From NCBI RefSeq assembly GCF_000258175.1, contig NZ_JH636049.1, forward strand, positions 2,209,482 to 2,273,481: DNA of 64,000 nucleotides, read 5' to 3'. Source of the stretch: Saccharomonospora xinjiangensis XJ-54 (GTDB lineage Bacteria > Actinomycetota > Actinomycetes > Mycobacteriales > Pseudonocardiaceae). Made by a program: the position numbers and the translations under genes. A model generated the notes under the pieces. The model saw only the letters and a program-made list of their open reading frames with translations, searched no databases and was not told the DNA's origin. This document shows positions 8,042 to 16,963 of the stretch, in pieces. Position 1 is the stretch's first letter. Each line of letters begins with the position of its first letter.

Positions 8042-9208
8042 GTGTCCTGGCAGGAAGAGTTGCGCAAGCTGGACGAGGAACTGGCGTCCGGCCGACTCTC
8101 CGCAGACGACTACCGGGTTCGCCGTGACCAGGTGCTGTCGTCAGCGGTGAACCACGGCGACAATCCGGAGGAGACACCCCAGCAGCCGGGGCAGGACCCG
8201 AACTCCACCCAGGTGATCGCGCCGGTCAGTCCCCCGCATGGCACACCGCAGCCGAATCCTCAGCAGAACCTCGGCGGTTCGGAAGCCACCCAGGTCGTGT
8301 CGCACTGGCAGACCCAGCAGGGACAGCCACCGCATGCACCGCAGCAACCGCAGTACCACCAGCCGGGCCTCGCCTCGCCCGCCGGTGGTTTTCAGCAGCC
8401 CGGCCCTGTCTCCCCGGCAGGCGGTATGCCGCTACCACCGCAGCAGGCGCACCCGTGGAACGCCCCCGAGGCCGACCAGAGCCCGCCGTGGGGCGGCTCG
8501 GATCTCCCGCCGCTTCCGCCTGCCACCCACCAAGACGGGGCAGGTCAGGGCGCCGATTCGTTCGAGACGTCCTCGGGCGGCGGCAAGAAGGTGCTCGTCA
8601 TCGTCGGTGTCGTGGCGCTCGTCGCGGCACTCGGTGTCGGTAGCTGGCTGCTGTTCTTCAACGGCTCGGGCGACGACAAGCAAGCCGGCCCTGCCCCTTC
8701 GTCGAGCGTCGCTCCGACCTCAACGGTCCCGCCCAAGGACGACCTCGAGATCGCCGTGCTTCCCGGCGGCCCTGGTGAGCGCACGGACATCTCGATGTTC
8801 GAGGACGTGAAGGCCAACCAGGTACTCACCGAGGACGAGAACGAGATCTACGAGGAGGCCGGTGCCGGTAAGGCCAGGATGGCCGTCGCCGAGCTTCCCT
8901 CCGGCGCCGACGCCGTGATCCTGACGGTGGAGGCGTCGTCGGAGGACGCCGCCTCGACCGCGGTCGAGGATCTCGTGGAGTTGCAGGAGAAGAACGGTAT
9001 GGACCCGTACGACGGGACCCTGCCGGCCGGAGTCCAGGGCACTCAGATCGACAAGACCGACAGCTTCCCTGCCGCGGCGCGCGCGCACTACGCGCACGGC
9101 AAGACCGTCGTGCGTATCCAGGTCTCCGCGCCGAAGCTCTCCGAGGTCGGACCAAGCTTCGAGGAGATCATCGCTACGCAACTGCAAGCGCTGTCGGCCG
9201 ATGGCTGA
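8042..9208 (+). CDS. SHOCT-like single-pass membrane protein, paralogue 2
   Basis: 388 residues from a GTG start preceded by a G-run ribosome site. The N-terminal 33 residues match those of the preceding gene closely (MSWQEELRKLDEELASGRLS). A Pro/Gln-rich linker (about 40-180), one membrane helix (about 182-206, KKVLVIVGVVALVAALGVGS) and an exported domain of about 180 residues with many Glu/Asp follow. The exported part has no recognised catalytic motif. Its last 8 nt overlap the start of the glycosyltransferase gene (ATGGCTGATG), indicating translational coupling to glycan synthesis. The module order suggests a cytoplasmic assembly tag joined to an external sensor or scaffold, which is an inference. 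Confidence 0.82.
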   Translation: MSWQEELRKLDEELASGRLSADDYRVRRDQVLSSAVNHGDNPEETPQQPGQDPNSTQVIAPVSPPHGTPQPNPQQNLGGSEATQVVSHWQTQQGQPPHAPQQPQYHQPGLASPAGGFQQPGPVSPAGGMPLPPQQAHPWNAPEADQSPPWGGSDLPPLPPATHQDGAGQGADSFETSSGGGKKVLVIVGVVALVAALGVGSWLLFFNGSGDDKQAGPAPSSSVAPTSTVPPKDDLEIAVLPGGPGERTDISMFEDVKANQVLTEDENEIYEEAGAGKARMAVAELPSGADAVILTVEASSEDAASTAVEDLVELQEKNGMDPYDGTLPAGVQGTQIDKTDSFPAAARAHYAHGKTVVRIQVSAPKLSEVGPSFEEIIATQLQALSADG

Positions 9209-11942
9209 TGTCCGTACCCGGTTGCCGCAGGCAGCCGCGTGCACGGTCGTCACGGAGCGGCACCTCCCGGCAGCCCGAGTGCTGGCGCGGTCCTACGTCG
9301 AGCAGCACCCCGGCCACGACTTCGTGGTACTCGTCGTCGATCGCGCGGAATTCACCGGGCGCTCGGACGGCTACCGCGTCCTCGGGTACAGGGCGCTCGA
9401 CGTCGATCAGGACGACTACCTTCGGCTGGCCACCAGCTTCACCGGACCGAGGCTCGTCGAGGCCGCCGTACCTCTGCTGCTGCGGCAACTGCTGACGGAC
9501 GCCGACGTCGCGATGTATTTCGCCGCCGAGGCCGAGGTGCGGGCTCCGCTGACGGATGTGGCGCGGCTCGCCGACCGGCACGGCGTCGTGCTCCTCTCCC
9601 GGTTGCTCGCGCCTCTGCCCCGCGACGGCGAGGAACCCGGCACCGAGCCGACCTCCTTCGACAGCGGGTTCGTCGCGGTGGGCCGCACCGCGATCCCGTT
9701 TCTCGATTTCTGGGCCGATCAGTCCACACGCGACACTTCTGACGACGAACCGGTGGCCGCGCTGGAACTCGTTCCCGGTCTTTTCCCGCACACGGTGCTC
9801 CGCGACCCCGGCCTCGGCGCCGGATATCGGAATCTGCACGAGCGTCCTCTGAGCCGCAGCGCGGACGGCACGATCGAGGCCGGGGGCGTCCCGCTGCGGC
9901 TCATACACTTCACCGGCTACCGGCCCGAGAAGCCGTGGCTGCTCACCACACACTGCCGACGGCCACGGGTGCGGCTGTCCTCGGACAGCCTGCTTCGCGA
10001 GCTGTGCGCCGATCACCGGGACCGGCTGCTCGCGGCGGGTCATGTGGCGGAGAAGGACGGCGCGGCGCCCGAATACGGATTCGCCGAACTTCCCGACGGC
10101 ACACCGCTCACCGGCTCGATGCGCCGGTTGTTCCACACCTCGTGGCTCGAAGCCACGGCAGCGGAACTCGCCGACGACCCGCTCGGCAGGATGGCCGAGG
10201 AAATCCCGCCACACCCGTTCGGCGAGGACGGCGGCGCCGCGTTCCGGCGCTGGCTCTCCTCCCCTGCCTCGCCGTTGGAGAAAGCCGCTGGACTGAACCG
10301 GCTGGTGATGCGGATCTGGGCCGACAGGGTGGATCTCCAAGCCGTCTTTCCCCGCCCGTGCCACGCGCACAACGCCGCGTTCCGGCACTGGTGCCGCACC
10401 CACGGCCTCGACGAGGGGCTGCTGCCGGAGTGGGCGCTGCCCCGTGAGCCGACCACCCCGACCCCGCCGCTCGACGAGTTCGGCGTCAACGTCGCCGGTT
10501 ACCTCACAGCCGAGCTCGGGCTCGGCGAGATGGGCAGGGTCATCCACCGCGCCGTGCGCGAATCGGGCGTCCCTGTGGTCTCCGTCGTCGAGGAACACTC
10601 GCTCTCGCGCACCGTCCGCACCGCGCTGGACCAGCCGGACACGGTGGGCACGCCTCGGTTCCCGGTGAGCGTCCTCGCCGTGAACGCCGACTACACCGAA
10701 CTGTTGCTGGACAGCCATCCCGAGGTCGGTCACGAGCGCTATCGCATCGGACTGTGGGCGTGGGAGCTGGAGGACTTCCCCGAGCACCTGCACGAGGGTT
10801 TCGCACTCGTCGATGAGGTGTGGACGGTCAGCGAGTTCTGCGCGCGGACCATCGCGCCGCACTCGCCTGTCCCGGTGAAGGTGATCCCGGTTCCCGTACT
10901 CGATCCCGGTGAGCGGCCCCGCCCTCACCGCGCTCCCGGTGAGCCCGTGCGATTCCTCTTCGCCTTCGACTTCAACAGCACAGGACAGCGGAAGAACCCG
11001 TGGGGGCTGGTGGAGGCGTTCCGGCGCGCGTTCGGCGACCGCGACGACGTGCGCCTGACGATCAAGGCCACCAACGGTCACCTGCACGTCGAGGCCGAGG
11101 AGCGCCTGCGTCACATCATCGGCGACGACCACAGGATCGACCTGCTCGACCGCTACCTCAGCGTCGCCGAACTCGACGCCCTCTACGCTGGCAGCGACGC
11201 CTACGTCTCGCTGCACCGCAGCGAAGGATTCGGGCTGACCGTCGCGGAGGCCATGGTGCGCGGCATGCCTGTCATCGCCACCGCGTACGGGGGGACGACG
11301 GAGTTCTTCGACGACACCGTCGGCTGGCCGATCCCCTACGAGCGGGTGGAGGTCGGCCCGGGTTGGGAGCCGTACCAGAAGGACGGGGTGTGGGCCGATC
11401 CCGATCTCGACGCCGCTGCGCGGGCCATGCGCGCCGTCGCCGACGACCCTGCGGAGGCCCGCCGCCGGGGTAAGGCCGCGAGGGAGTACATCCTGCGCAC
11501 GCGGTCGATGGACGCGGCGACGGAGTGGCTTCGCACCGAACTGAGAGCCGCCTACGACACGTGGCGTGCCCGCCGCGAGGACGGCGCCGGGGCGAGTGAC
11601 GGCACGCACGAGGCACTCGTGCCACTGGACGAGGCGCGAGCCGCACTGCACTGGACGCCCGACCCGAGCGCGCCGCACAGGGTGCCGTTCGCGCCCGCCC
11701 TTCGCAGGCTCGTCAGCAGGGCGCTCGACCACCACGACGAGCACCAGCGCAAGATCCTCGGAAGGCTCGCGGACGGAACGAGGGATGCGCTTTCGATCCT
11801 CGCTCGCCGGATCGACGGCAACGCGAGGGCGGTCGAACAACGCCTCGACGAGGTGGAGGCAAGGTGGAACCGCCGCGCCGCCCGGCTCGCCGACCGTATC
11901 GAGGAGCTTGAGCACAGGCACGGCACCGGCAGGGCAGAGTGA
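9201..11942 (+). CDS. Bidomain glycosyltransferase (degenerate GT-A-like domain + GT4 domain + coiled coil)
   Basis: 913 residues. Residues 13 to about 260 resemble the nucleotide-diphospho-sugar (GT-A) domain beginning CTxVxxxxLPxARVLA. However, the usual acidic YLDPD-type DxD site is replaced by YFAAEAEV (106-113), so metal binding is probably lost. Residues about 430-780 form a GT-B family 4 domain (GVNVAGYLTAELGLGEMGR, LWAWELEDFP, then RSEGFGLTVAEAM with the E-x7-E motif). The tail after 815 is a predicted coiled coil. It most likely transfers a sugar from a nucleotide donor to a surface glycan in the cytoplasm. It overlaps the upstream SHOCT-like gene by 8 nt and the next gene by 1 nt (TGATG). 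Confidence 0.88.
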   Translation: MADVRTRLPQAAACTVVTERHLPAARVLARSYVEQHPGHDFVVLVVDRAEFTGRSDGYRVLGYRALDVDQDDYLRLATSFTGPRLVEAAVPLLLRQLLTDADVAMYFAAEAEVRAPLTDVARLADRHGVVLLSRLLAPLPRDGEEPGTEPTSFDSGFVAVGRTAIPFLDFWADQSTRDTSDDEPVAALELVPGLFPHTVLRDPGLGAGYRNLHERPLSRSADGTIEAGGVPLRLIHFTGYRPEKPWLLTTHCRRPRVRLSSDSLLRELCADHRDRLLAAGHVAEKDGAAPEYGFAELPDGTPLTGSMRRLFHTSWLEATAAELADDPLGRMAEEIPPHPFGEDGGAAFRRWLSSPASPLEKAAGLNRLVMRIWADRVDLQAVFPRPCHAHNAAFRHWCRTHGLDEGLLPEWALPREPTTPTPPLDEFGVNVAGYLTAELGLGEMGRVIHRAVRESGVPVVSVVEEHSLSRTVRTALDQPDTVGTPRFPVSVLAVNADYTELLLDSHPEVGHERYRIGLWAWELEDFPEHLHEGFALVDEVWTVSEFCARTIAPHSPVPVKVIPVPVLDPGERPRPHRAPGEPVRFLFAFDFNSTGQRKNPWGLVEAFRRAFGDRDDVRLTIKATNGHLHVEAEERLRHIIGDDHRIDLLDRYLSVAELDALYAGSDAYVSLHRSEGFGLTVAEAMVRGMPVIATAYGGTTEFFDDTVGWPIPYERVEVGPGWEPYQKDGVWADPDLDAAARAMRAVADDPAEARRRGKAAREYILRTRSMDAATEWLRTELRAAYDTWRARREDGAGASDGTHEALVPLDEARAALHWTPDPSAPHRVPFAPALRRLVSRALDHHDEHQRKILGRLADGTRDALSILARRIDGNARAVEQRLDEVEARWNRRAARLADRIEELEHRHGTGRAE

Positions 11943-13222
11943 TGACGGCGGACGACCGGCCCGCGAGCCCTCCGGCGGCGCTCCCAGCCGTTCACGAGTC
12001 CTGGCTTCCCCGTGAGCACGCCCTGCACCGGCCCCGGCATGCCGAGCGGCAGACCGTCGCGCTCGTGTGCGCCGCCGTGTTCTTCGCCGCGCCCGCGCTC
12101 TCGTTCGCACTCGGGGCACGGCCGACCGAGTTCGAGAACCGTTCCCTGACACCGTTCCCGAGTCCCGGTGACGGCTGGTCGTTCTTCACGGACCTCGCCC
12201 CATGGGCGACCGACCACCTCGTGCTCCGCGAACAGGCTGTGCACGCGGCCGACGCGGTGAGCAGGGGCGTGTTCGGCGAGCCCGCCCCGTTCGGCAACAA
12301 CCACCACGAGGCGAACCCCATCGAATCGCCCCCCTCGCGGCCCCGCGAACTGCACTACCCGACGGTGCTCGAAGGCAAGGACGGCTGGCTCTACCTCGGT
12401 GAGGAGATCGCAAGCCACTGCGAGCAGGATCAGCCGCTCGCACAGACCGTCGCCCAGCTCCGCAGACTCCGCGACGGCGTCGAGGCGACAGGGCGCAAGT
12501 TCGTCGTGGTCATCGCACCCGACAAGGCCACGCTCGTCCCCGAACACCTGCCGGAACGGTACGTGGGCAAGGATTGCCATCGCCGCGCGGTGGACGAGTT
12601 CTGGCGCACCATGAGCGCACAGGACTACGTGATCGATCTCCGCGACGAGCTGGCCGCGTGGGGCACGCAGCTCGGTGAACCCGTTTACGGTCCTCAGGAC
12701 GCGCACTGGTCCGACGAGGGCGGGGTGCTGATGGCCCGCACCGTCGCGGAGAAACTGCGCCCCGGTATCTCGGCAAGCTGGGCCGTGACCCCGGGAGAGG
12801 CTTGGCGGGTCCCCGCCGACCTGCCCCCGCTCATGGGACGCAGCGGCGAGACCATCGGCCGCCATTACGCGGTCGCGCCGGACGGGGTGAGCGACCAGAC
12901 GAGGGACGTCGGCCACGACTACCGGAAGCCGTTGAAACTGAACACCGCGTCGGGTCCGGGAACGTACGGGCTCGGCGTCGGGCTGCTCGGCGACTCGTTC
13001 ACCATCCGGGCGCTGCCGTACCTGTCCGCGGCGTTCGGCAACATGACCGTGCTCCACCACGACAGCGTCGTCGGCAAGGGCGGCGCCACCGTCGCGGGCG
13101 ACCTGCTGGCACGCAGCGACGTCGTCGTGCTCCAGATCGCCGAGCGCACACTCGCACGCGGCGGGCCCGCGATCCTGAGGCCCGACGTCATCAACGGCGT
13201 CCTCGCCAGGCTGTCCAGATGA
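11942..13222 (+). CDS. AlgX/AlgJ-like SGNH-fold polysaccharide O-acetyltransferase
   Basis: 426 residues from ATG at 11942; a GTG one codon upstream (11939) is an alternative. One membrane helix near residues 39-60 anchors the protein. The exported domain carries the two AlgX/AlgJ catalytic blocks: D253-x-H255-W (DAHWSDEGG) and GDS352F. In that family the Ser-His-Asp triad moves acetyl groups to exopolysaccharides such as alginate. The usual partner is an MBOAT-type acetyl exporter, and none is encoded in this window, so the acetyl source is unknown. Stop and start overlap with the upstream glycosyltransferase as TGATG, supporting co-translation. Confidence 0.85.
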   Translation: MTADDRPASPPAALPAVHESWLPREHALHRPRHAERQTVALVCAAVFFAAPALSFALGARPTEFENRSLTPFPSPGDGWSFFTDLAPWATDHLVLREQAVHAADAVSRGVFGEPAPFGNNHHEANPIESPPSRPRELHYPTVLEGKDGWLYLGEEIASHCEQDQPLAQTVAQLRRLRDGVEATGRKFVVVIAPDKATLVPEHLPERYVGKDCHRRAVDEFWRTMSAQDYVIDLRDELAAWGTQLGEPVYGPQDAHWSDEGGVLMARTVAEKLRPGISASWAVTPGEAWRVPADLPPLMGRSGETIGRHYAVAPDGVSDQTRDVGHDYRKPLKLNTASGPGTYGLGVGLLGDSFTIRALPYLSAAFGNMTVLHHDSVVGKGGATVAGDLLARSDVVVLQIAERTLARGGPAILRPDVINGVLARLSR

Positions 13223-13265
13223 CCGACCGGGACCTGTCCCCAGCCACCGATTCGATGGAAGAACG

Positions 13266-14459
13266 ATGTCTCACACGCGGATAGCGCACGCACTCGCCAG
13301 GCTCGCCGAGCACCAGGAACTGCACCTGCCACTGCGGCGCACCGATCTGCTGGGCAGAATCGCCCTGCGATTCTTGTGGCGGCGTCAGATCAAGTGGCAG
13401 ATCGAGACCAACCTCGCCGTGCGCGACGCGCTGGAAGGTCTCGTCGAGACCGAACGGCAGCAGCGAGCCCGGATCGACGAGCTGGCCGATCGCGACGGAC
13501 TGGTCACGAACGAGCAACTCGCGCACGAGGTCGCGACGCTGCGGCAGAGCGACCAGAACCTGATGGCCGGGCTGAACCAGCGGTTGTACTCGTCGGTGGG
13601 GCGGGTGCAGTCCCAGCTTTCGGATCTCCGGCTGCTACTGGCCGAGTCCACCGAACAGCACGACACCGTCGAACAGCGGTTGAAGGCGCTGGAGGAGCAG
13701 GTCGCCGCGCTGAACGCGACCGCGCGAAGCAACCGGCTGCGGCAGGCTCAGCTCGACCTCCTGCTCGATAAACTCCGCGCGGCAGGGCAGGAACAGCCGG
13801 GTTCCGTCGCGGACACCGGCACGGACACTGTCGTGGAATCGGTCGCCGACAGCGTCGCGGACCGTGACTCGTTTCTCGAACTCGCGGTGCTCGAACTGCT
13901 CGACGGCCCCGTGGACGGCGTCCGCACCGCACGACGCCCCTACCTTGCCGTGATCGAAGCAGCCTCGGAGAGCAAAGCCGCTGGCCCCGTGCTCGACATG
14001 GCGCCGGGGCGAGGCGAATGGCTGGAGATCGTTCGCGACGCCGGCCTGCCCTACCGCGCGGCATCGGAGAACCGCGCGATTCGCGCTCACTGCACGGAGG
14101 CGGGACTCGACATCGAGGACACGAACGCACTGGACCTGCTTGAGCGCACTCCGAAGCGGACGCTTCGCGCTGTCACGGCGTTCCGGTACGCGGAGCGCAG
14201 GCAGCCAACAGCGCTGGCACGGTTCGTCGAACTGGCCGCGCTGGCCCTGCAACCGGGTGGTGTGCTCGTGGTCGAGACATCGGCGGGTAGCGGCTCGGAG
14301 ACGGACTTCCATCTCGACCCGTTCGCCGTGCGGCCCGTGCACGCCGATTTCCTGCGGTTCCTCGTCGAGGCGGCCGGGTTCTGCCGTACCGAGATCCGGA
14401 AGGCCGAACCCGTCGCGGGACAGCAGCCTGGCCGCTACTCGCTGATCGCGTGGCGGTGA
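13266..14459 (+). CDS. Coiled-coil SAM-dependent methyltransferase
   Basis: 397 residues. Residues 1-40 are basic, residues about 45-175 are heptad-rich and predicted to form a long coiled coil, and residues 215-397 form a class I methyltransferase. The SAM-binding loop is DMAPGRGEW (244-252) where DLGCGRGEW is usual, and the following acidic strand reads AASEN. The GRGEW pattern resembles WbdD-type enzymes that cap and measure O-antigen chains, although there the coiled coil follows the enzyme domains. A ribosome site GGAAGAA precedes the ATG. It lies between the acetyltransferase and a double glycosyltransferase, so a sugar or chain-end methylation role is likely. Because of the substituted loop, activity is not certain. 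Confidence 0.83.
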   Translation: MSHTRIAHALARLAEHQELHLPLRRTDLLGRIALRFLWRRQIKWQIETNLAVRDALEGLVETERQQRARIDELADRDGLVTNEQLAHEVATLRQSDQNLMAGLNQRLYSSVGRVQSQLSDLRLLLAESTEQHDTVEQRLKALEEQVAALNATARSNRLRQAQLDLLLDKLRAAGQEQPGSVADTGTDTVVESVADSVADRDSFLELAVLELLDGPVDGVRTARRPYLAVIEAASESKAAGPVLDMAPGRGEWLEIVRDAGLPYRAASENRAIRAHCTEAGLDIEDTNALDLLERTPKRTLRAVTAFRYAERRQPTALARFVELAALALQPGGVLVVETSAGSGSETDFHLDPFAVRPVHADFLRFLVEAAGFCRTEIRKAEPVAGQQPGRYSLIAWR

Positions 14460-14469
14460 GCCTGCCGTC

Positions 14470-16824
14470 ATGAGATACCGGATGTGGACCCCGTTGCCGC
14501 CCGAGCGCAGCGGGATCTCCGACTACAGCTACGAGCTGCTCGAAGCGCTCTCGCCGATCGCCGACGTTACAGCCGTGAGCCGAGTCCCGGAGAATTGCCT
14601 TGTGCCCCAAGGAGTTTCCGTTTCGGGGCCGGAATCCCGCCCATCGGCACAGGACACGCTGAACATCTACCACATGGGCAACCACGTCGGGGTGCACTCG
14701 TGGATCTACCGTGAGGCTCTCGCCACCCCCGGCATCGTGGTGCTGCACGACACGTCGCTGCTGGACTTCAACCTCGGCTACTTCGGTGGCCTCGACTCGG
14801 CGGGATTCCGGGAGGAGGTCGCCTACGCCCACGGGCCGATCTGGGGCGATCTCCACGATCCCGCGTTGCTGAGGGGATGGCCTGCCGTCGAGGTGGATGG
14901 TCTCAAGCATCTCGACAACCAGACGCTGACGATGGAGCGGCGGCTCGCATCCGCCAGCAGGGGCGTGATCGTGCACGACCCGTTCTCCGCCCGGCTGTTG
15001 CGTGAGCGCTACCCCGCGATGCCGGTCCACACCGTGCCGTCCGGCGCGCCCGTGCGGGAGGACACCGACGGCGCAGAGATCAGGGCCAGGCTCGGCTGGA
15101 ACGACGACCACGTCGTGTTCGGGATCTTCGGCGGCTTCAACCGCATCAAGCGGACGACGGTGGCTGTGCTGGCGTTCGCCGACGTCAGGCGCAGGTGGCC
15201 GCAGGCGCGGCTCGTGATCGCAGGGCACGCCGACTTCCCCGAGATCGTCGATGACGTGCGCAGGCTGATCGCGGAACTCCGGATCACCGACTCGGTCCAC
15301 CTCGCCCTGTCGCCCCGCAAGGACGAGTTCGAGGAACTGATCAGCGCCACGGACGCGGTGCTGAACCTGCGCTGGCCGACGGCGGGCGAGACGAGTGCCG
15401 TGATGATGCGTGCGTTCGGCGCAGGCAAGATCGTCATCACGAGCGATCTCCCCCAGCACCGGCACCTCGACCCCGAATTCTGCCTGCTGGTGCCGACCGA
15501 GCCCGATACCGAGGCCCTGGCCCTCTTCCGCCTGATCGAGCAGGTCGTGTGCCATCCCGAACAGGCGCGCGAGGCAGGCAGGAAGGCCAGGGAGTACGTC
15601 AGGGAGCACGCATCGTGGCCCGTGGTGGCCGAGGCGTACCGCAAGGCGGTCGAATCCGTCGCGACCACAGGCTCGCGAACCCCCTCCGCAACACTCGCCG
15701 ACACCGGAATCCCGGGTGTCAACGTGTTCGCCGACGCGAGAGCCACCACGGGGCTCGCCGAGTCGGCGCGGCGGCATGCGCTCGCACTCGCCGACACCGG
15801 CGTGGGCATGACGTTCACCGAGTTCAACACCAGGGCGCCCAACCGCTCGCTGACACCACCGCGAACCCTCACCGACCTCCGGCGCGGCAAGGACCACCCC
15901 ATCGACCTGTGGTTCATCAACGTCAACGAGTTCCAGCTGATCCCGGAACACGCCCTCGACCGCTACACGATCGCGATGTGGGCGTGGGAGCTGCCAGAGG
16001 TCCCCGACTACGCGCTGGCTCAGCTGCCGAGGATGGACGAGCTGTGGGTGCTGACGTCGTTCGTTGCCGACGCGTTCAGGACGGCCACCGACATGCCGAT
16101 CACCGTGGTCCCCAGTGTCGTTCCACAACGGCCGGACATCCAGGGTGACCGCGCGAAATTCGGACTCCCGGACGACGGGATCGTGGTGCTGTTCAACTTC
16201 AGCGCCTCCTCCAGTGACGCGAGGAAGAACCCGTGGGCGGTGATCGAGGCGTTCCGCAGGGCGTTCCGGCCGAGCGAACGCGGCAGGGACGCGCACCTCG
16301 TGATCAAGGTGGTTGACCTGCACCGCTTCCCCGAACTGGCGGCGGAGCTGGCTCGCGAGGTGGCGAGCGTCGGCGGCACGTTGATCAGCCGTGACCTCAC
16401 GAGGGCTGACATGGACTGCCTGCTCGCCACCTGCGACGTCTACGTCTCGTTGCACCGCTCGGAGGGCTTCGGGCTCGGCATGGCCGAGGCGATGGCGATG
16501 GGCAAGCCGGTGATCGCCACGGGCTACGGCGGCAACACCGACTTCATGCCACCGCAGGCGGCGGCTGTCGTCGGGTACGACATCCGGCCCATCACCGAAC
16601 GCGATCACCGCTTCGGCGCGGAATTCGGCGACTGGTACCGGCCGGGACAGCTCTGGGCCGAACCCGACGTCGAGCAGGCCGCCCGCTGGCTGCGCAGGCT
16701 CGCCGAAAGCGAGACGCTGCGCCGCGGCATGGGCGCGCGAGGGGCTGAGGCGGTGAAGGCCGTGTGCAGCCCCGAGGCCGTCGGAGCCGCGATGCTGAGG
16801 CGGTTACGCGAGATCGGTGTCTGA
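14470..16824 (+). CDS. Tandem two-domain GT4 glycosyltransferase
   Basis: 784 residues built from two GT-B units. Unit 1 (1 to about 395) begins MRYRMWTPLPPERSGISDYS and contains LRWPTAGETS near its donor site. Unit 2 (about 415-784) begins GVNVFADARATTGLAESARRH and contains MWAWELPEVP and LHRSEGFGLGMAEAMAMGK with the E-x7-E motif. Unit 2 is clearly related to the GT4 domain of the 9.2-kb gene, sharing LHRSEGFGL and the xWAWELxxxP strand. Such double enzymes often add two different sugars in alternation to a growing chain. It follows the methyltransferase gene by 10 bp and closes the plus-strand series. A 139-bp convergent gap without an obvious hairpin separates it from fkbM. Confidence 0.9.
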   Translation: MRYRMWTPLPPERSGISDYSYELLEALSPIADVTAVSRVPENCLVPQGVSVSGPESRPSAQDTLNIYHMGNHVGVHSWIYREALATPGIVVLHDTSLLDFNLGYFGGLDSAGFREEVAYAHGPIWGDLHDPALLRGWPAVEVDGLKHLDNQTLTMERRLASASRGVIVHDPFSARLLRERYPAMPVHTVPSGAPVREDTDGAEIRARLGWNDDHVVFGIFGGFNRIKRTTVAVLAFADVRRRWPQARLVIAGHADFPEIVDDVRRLIAELRITDSVHLALSPRKDEFEELISATDAVLNLRWPTAGETSAVMMRAFGAGKIVITSDLPQHRHLDPEFCLLVPTEPDTEALALFRLIEQVVCHPEQAREAGRKAREYVREHASWPVVAEAYRKAVESVATTGSRTPSATLADTGIPGVNVFADARATTGLAESARRHALALADTGVGMTFTEFNTRAPNRSLTPPRTLTDLRRGKDHPIDLWFINVNEFQLIPEHALDRYTIAMWAWELPEVPDYALAQLPRMDELWVLTSFVADAFRTATDMPITVVPSVVPQRPDIQGDRAKFGLPDDGIVVLFNFSASSSDARKNPWAVIEAFRRAFRPSERGRDAHLVIKVVDLHRFPELAAELAREVASVGGTLISRDLTRADMDCLLATCDVYVSLHRSEGFGLGMAEAMAMGKPVIATGYGGNTDFMPPQAAAVVGYDIRPITERDHRFGAEFGDWYRPGQLWAEPDVEQAARWLRRLAESETLRRGMGARGAEAVKAVCSPEAVGAAMLRRLREIGV

Positions 16825-16963
16825 GCCGCCGGGGACGAGTCGTCGCGATACACGCTTCTCGCGGGCCGGTCACCACCCACCGCAGGGTCGGCTGGTCTCG
16901 GCCTTCGCGGGACCGGGCCGCAGCGAAGGGAACCACGGCGCCTTTCGTCCGGCATCGATCTCG

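Noticed and set aside
9174..12152. 992-codon open frame on the minus strand
   Set aside because: It is antisense to the glycosyltransferase and acetyltransferase genes. High GC keeps the opposite frame open; its protein has shadow composition rich in Arg, Gly and Val and no family motifs.
14173..16608. 811-codon open frame on the minus strand
   Set aside because: It lies opposite the double glycosyltransferase, which has clear conserved motifs. The antisense protein has none.
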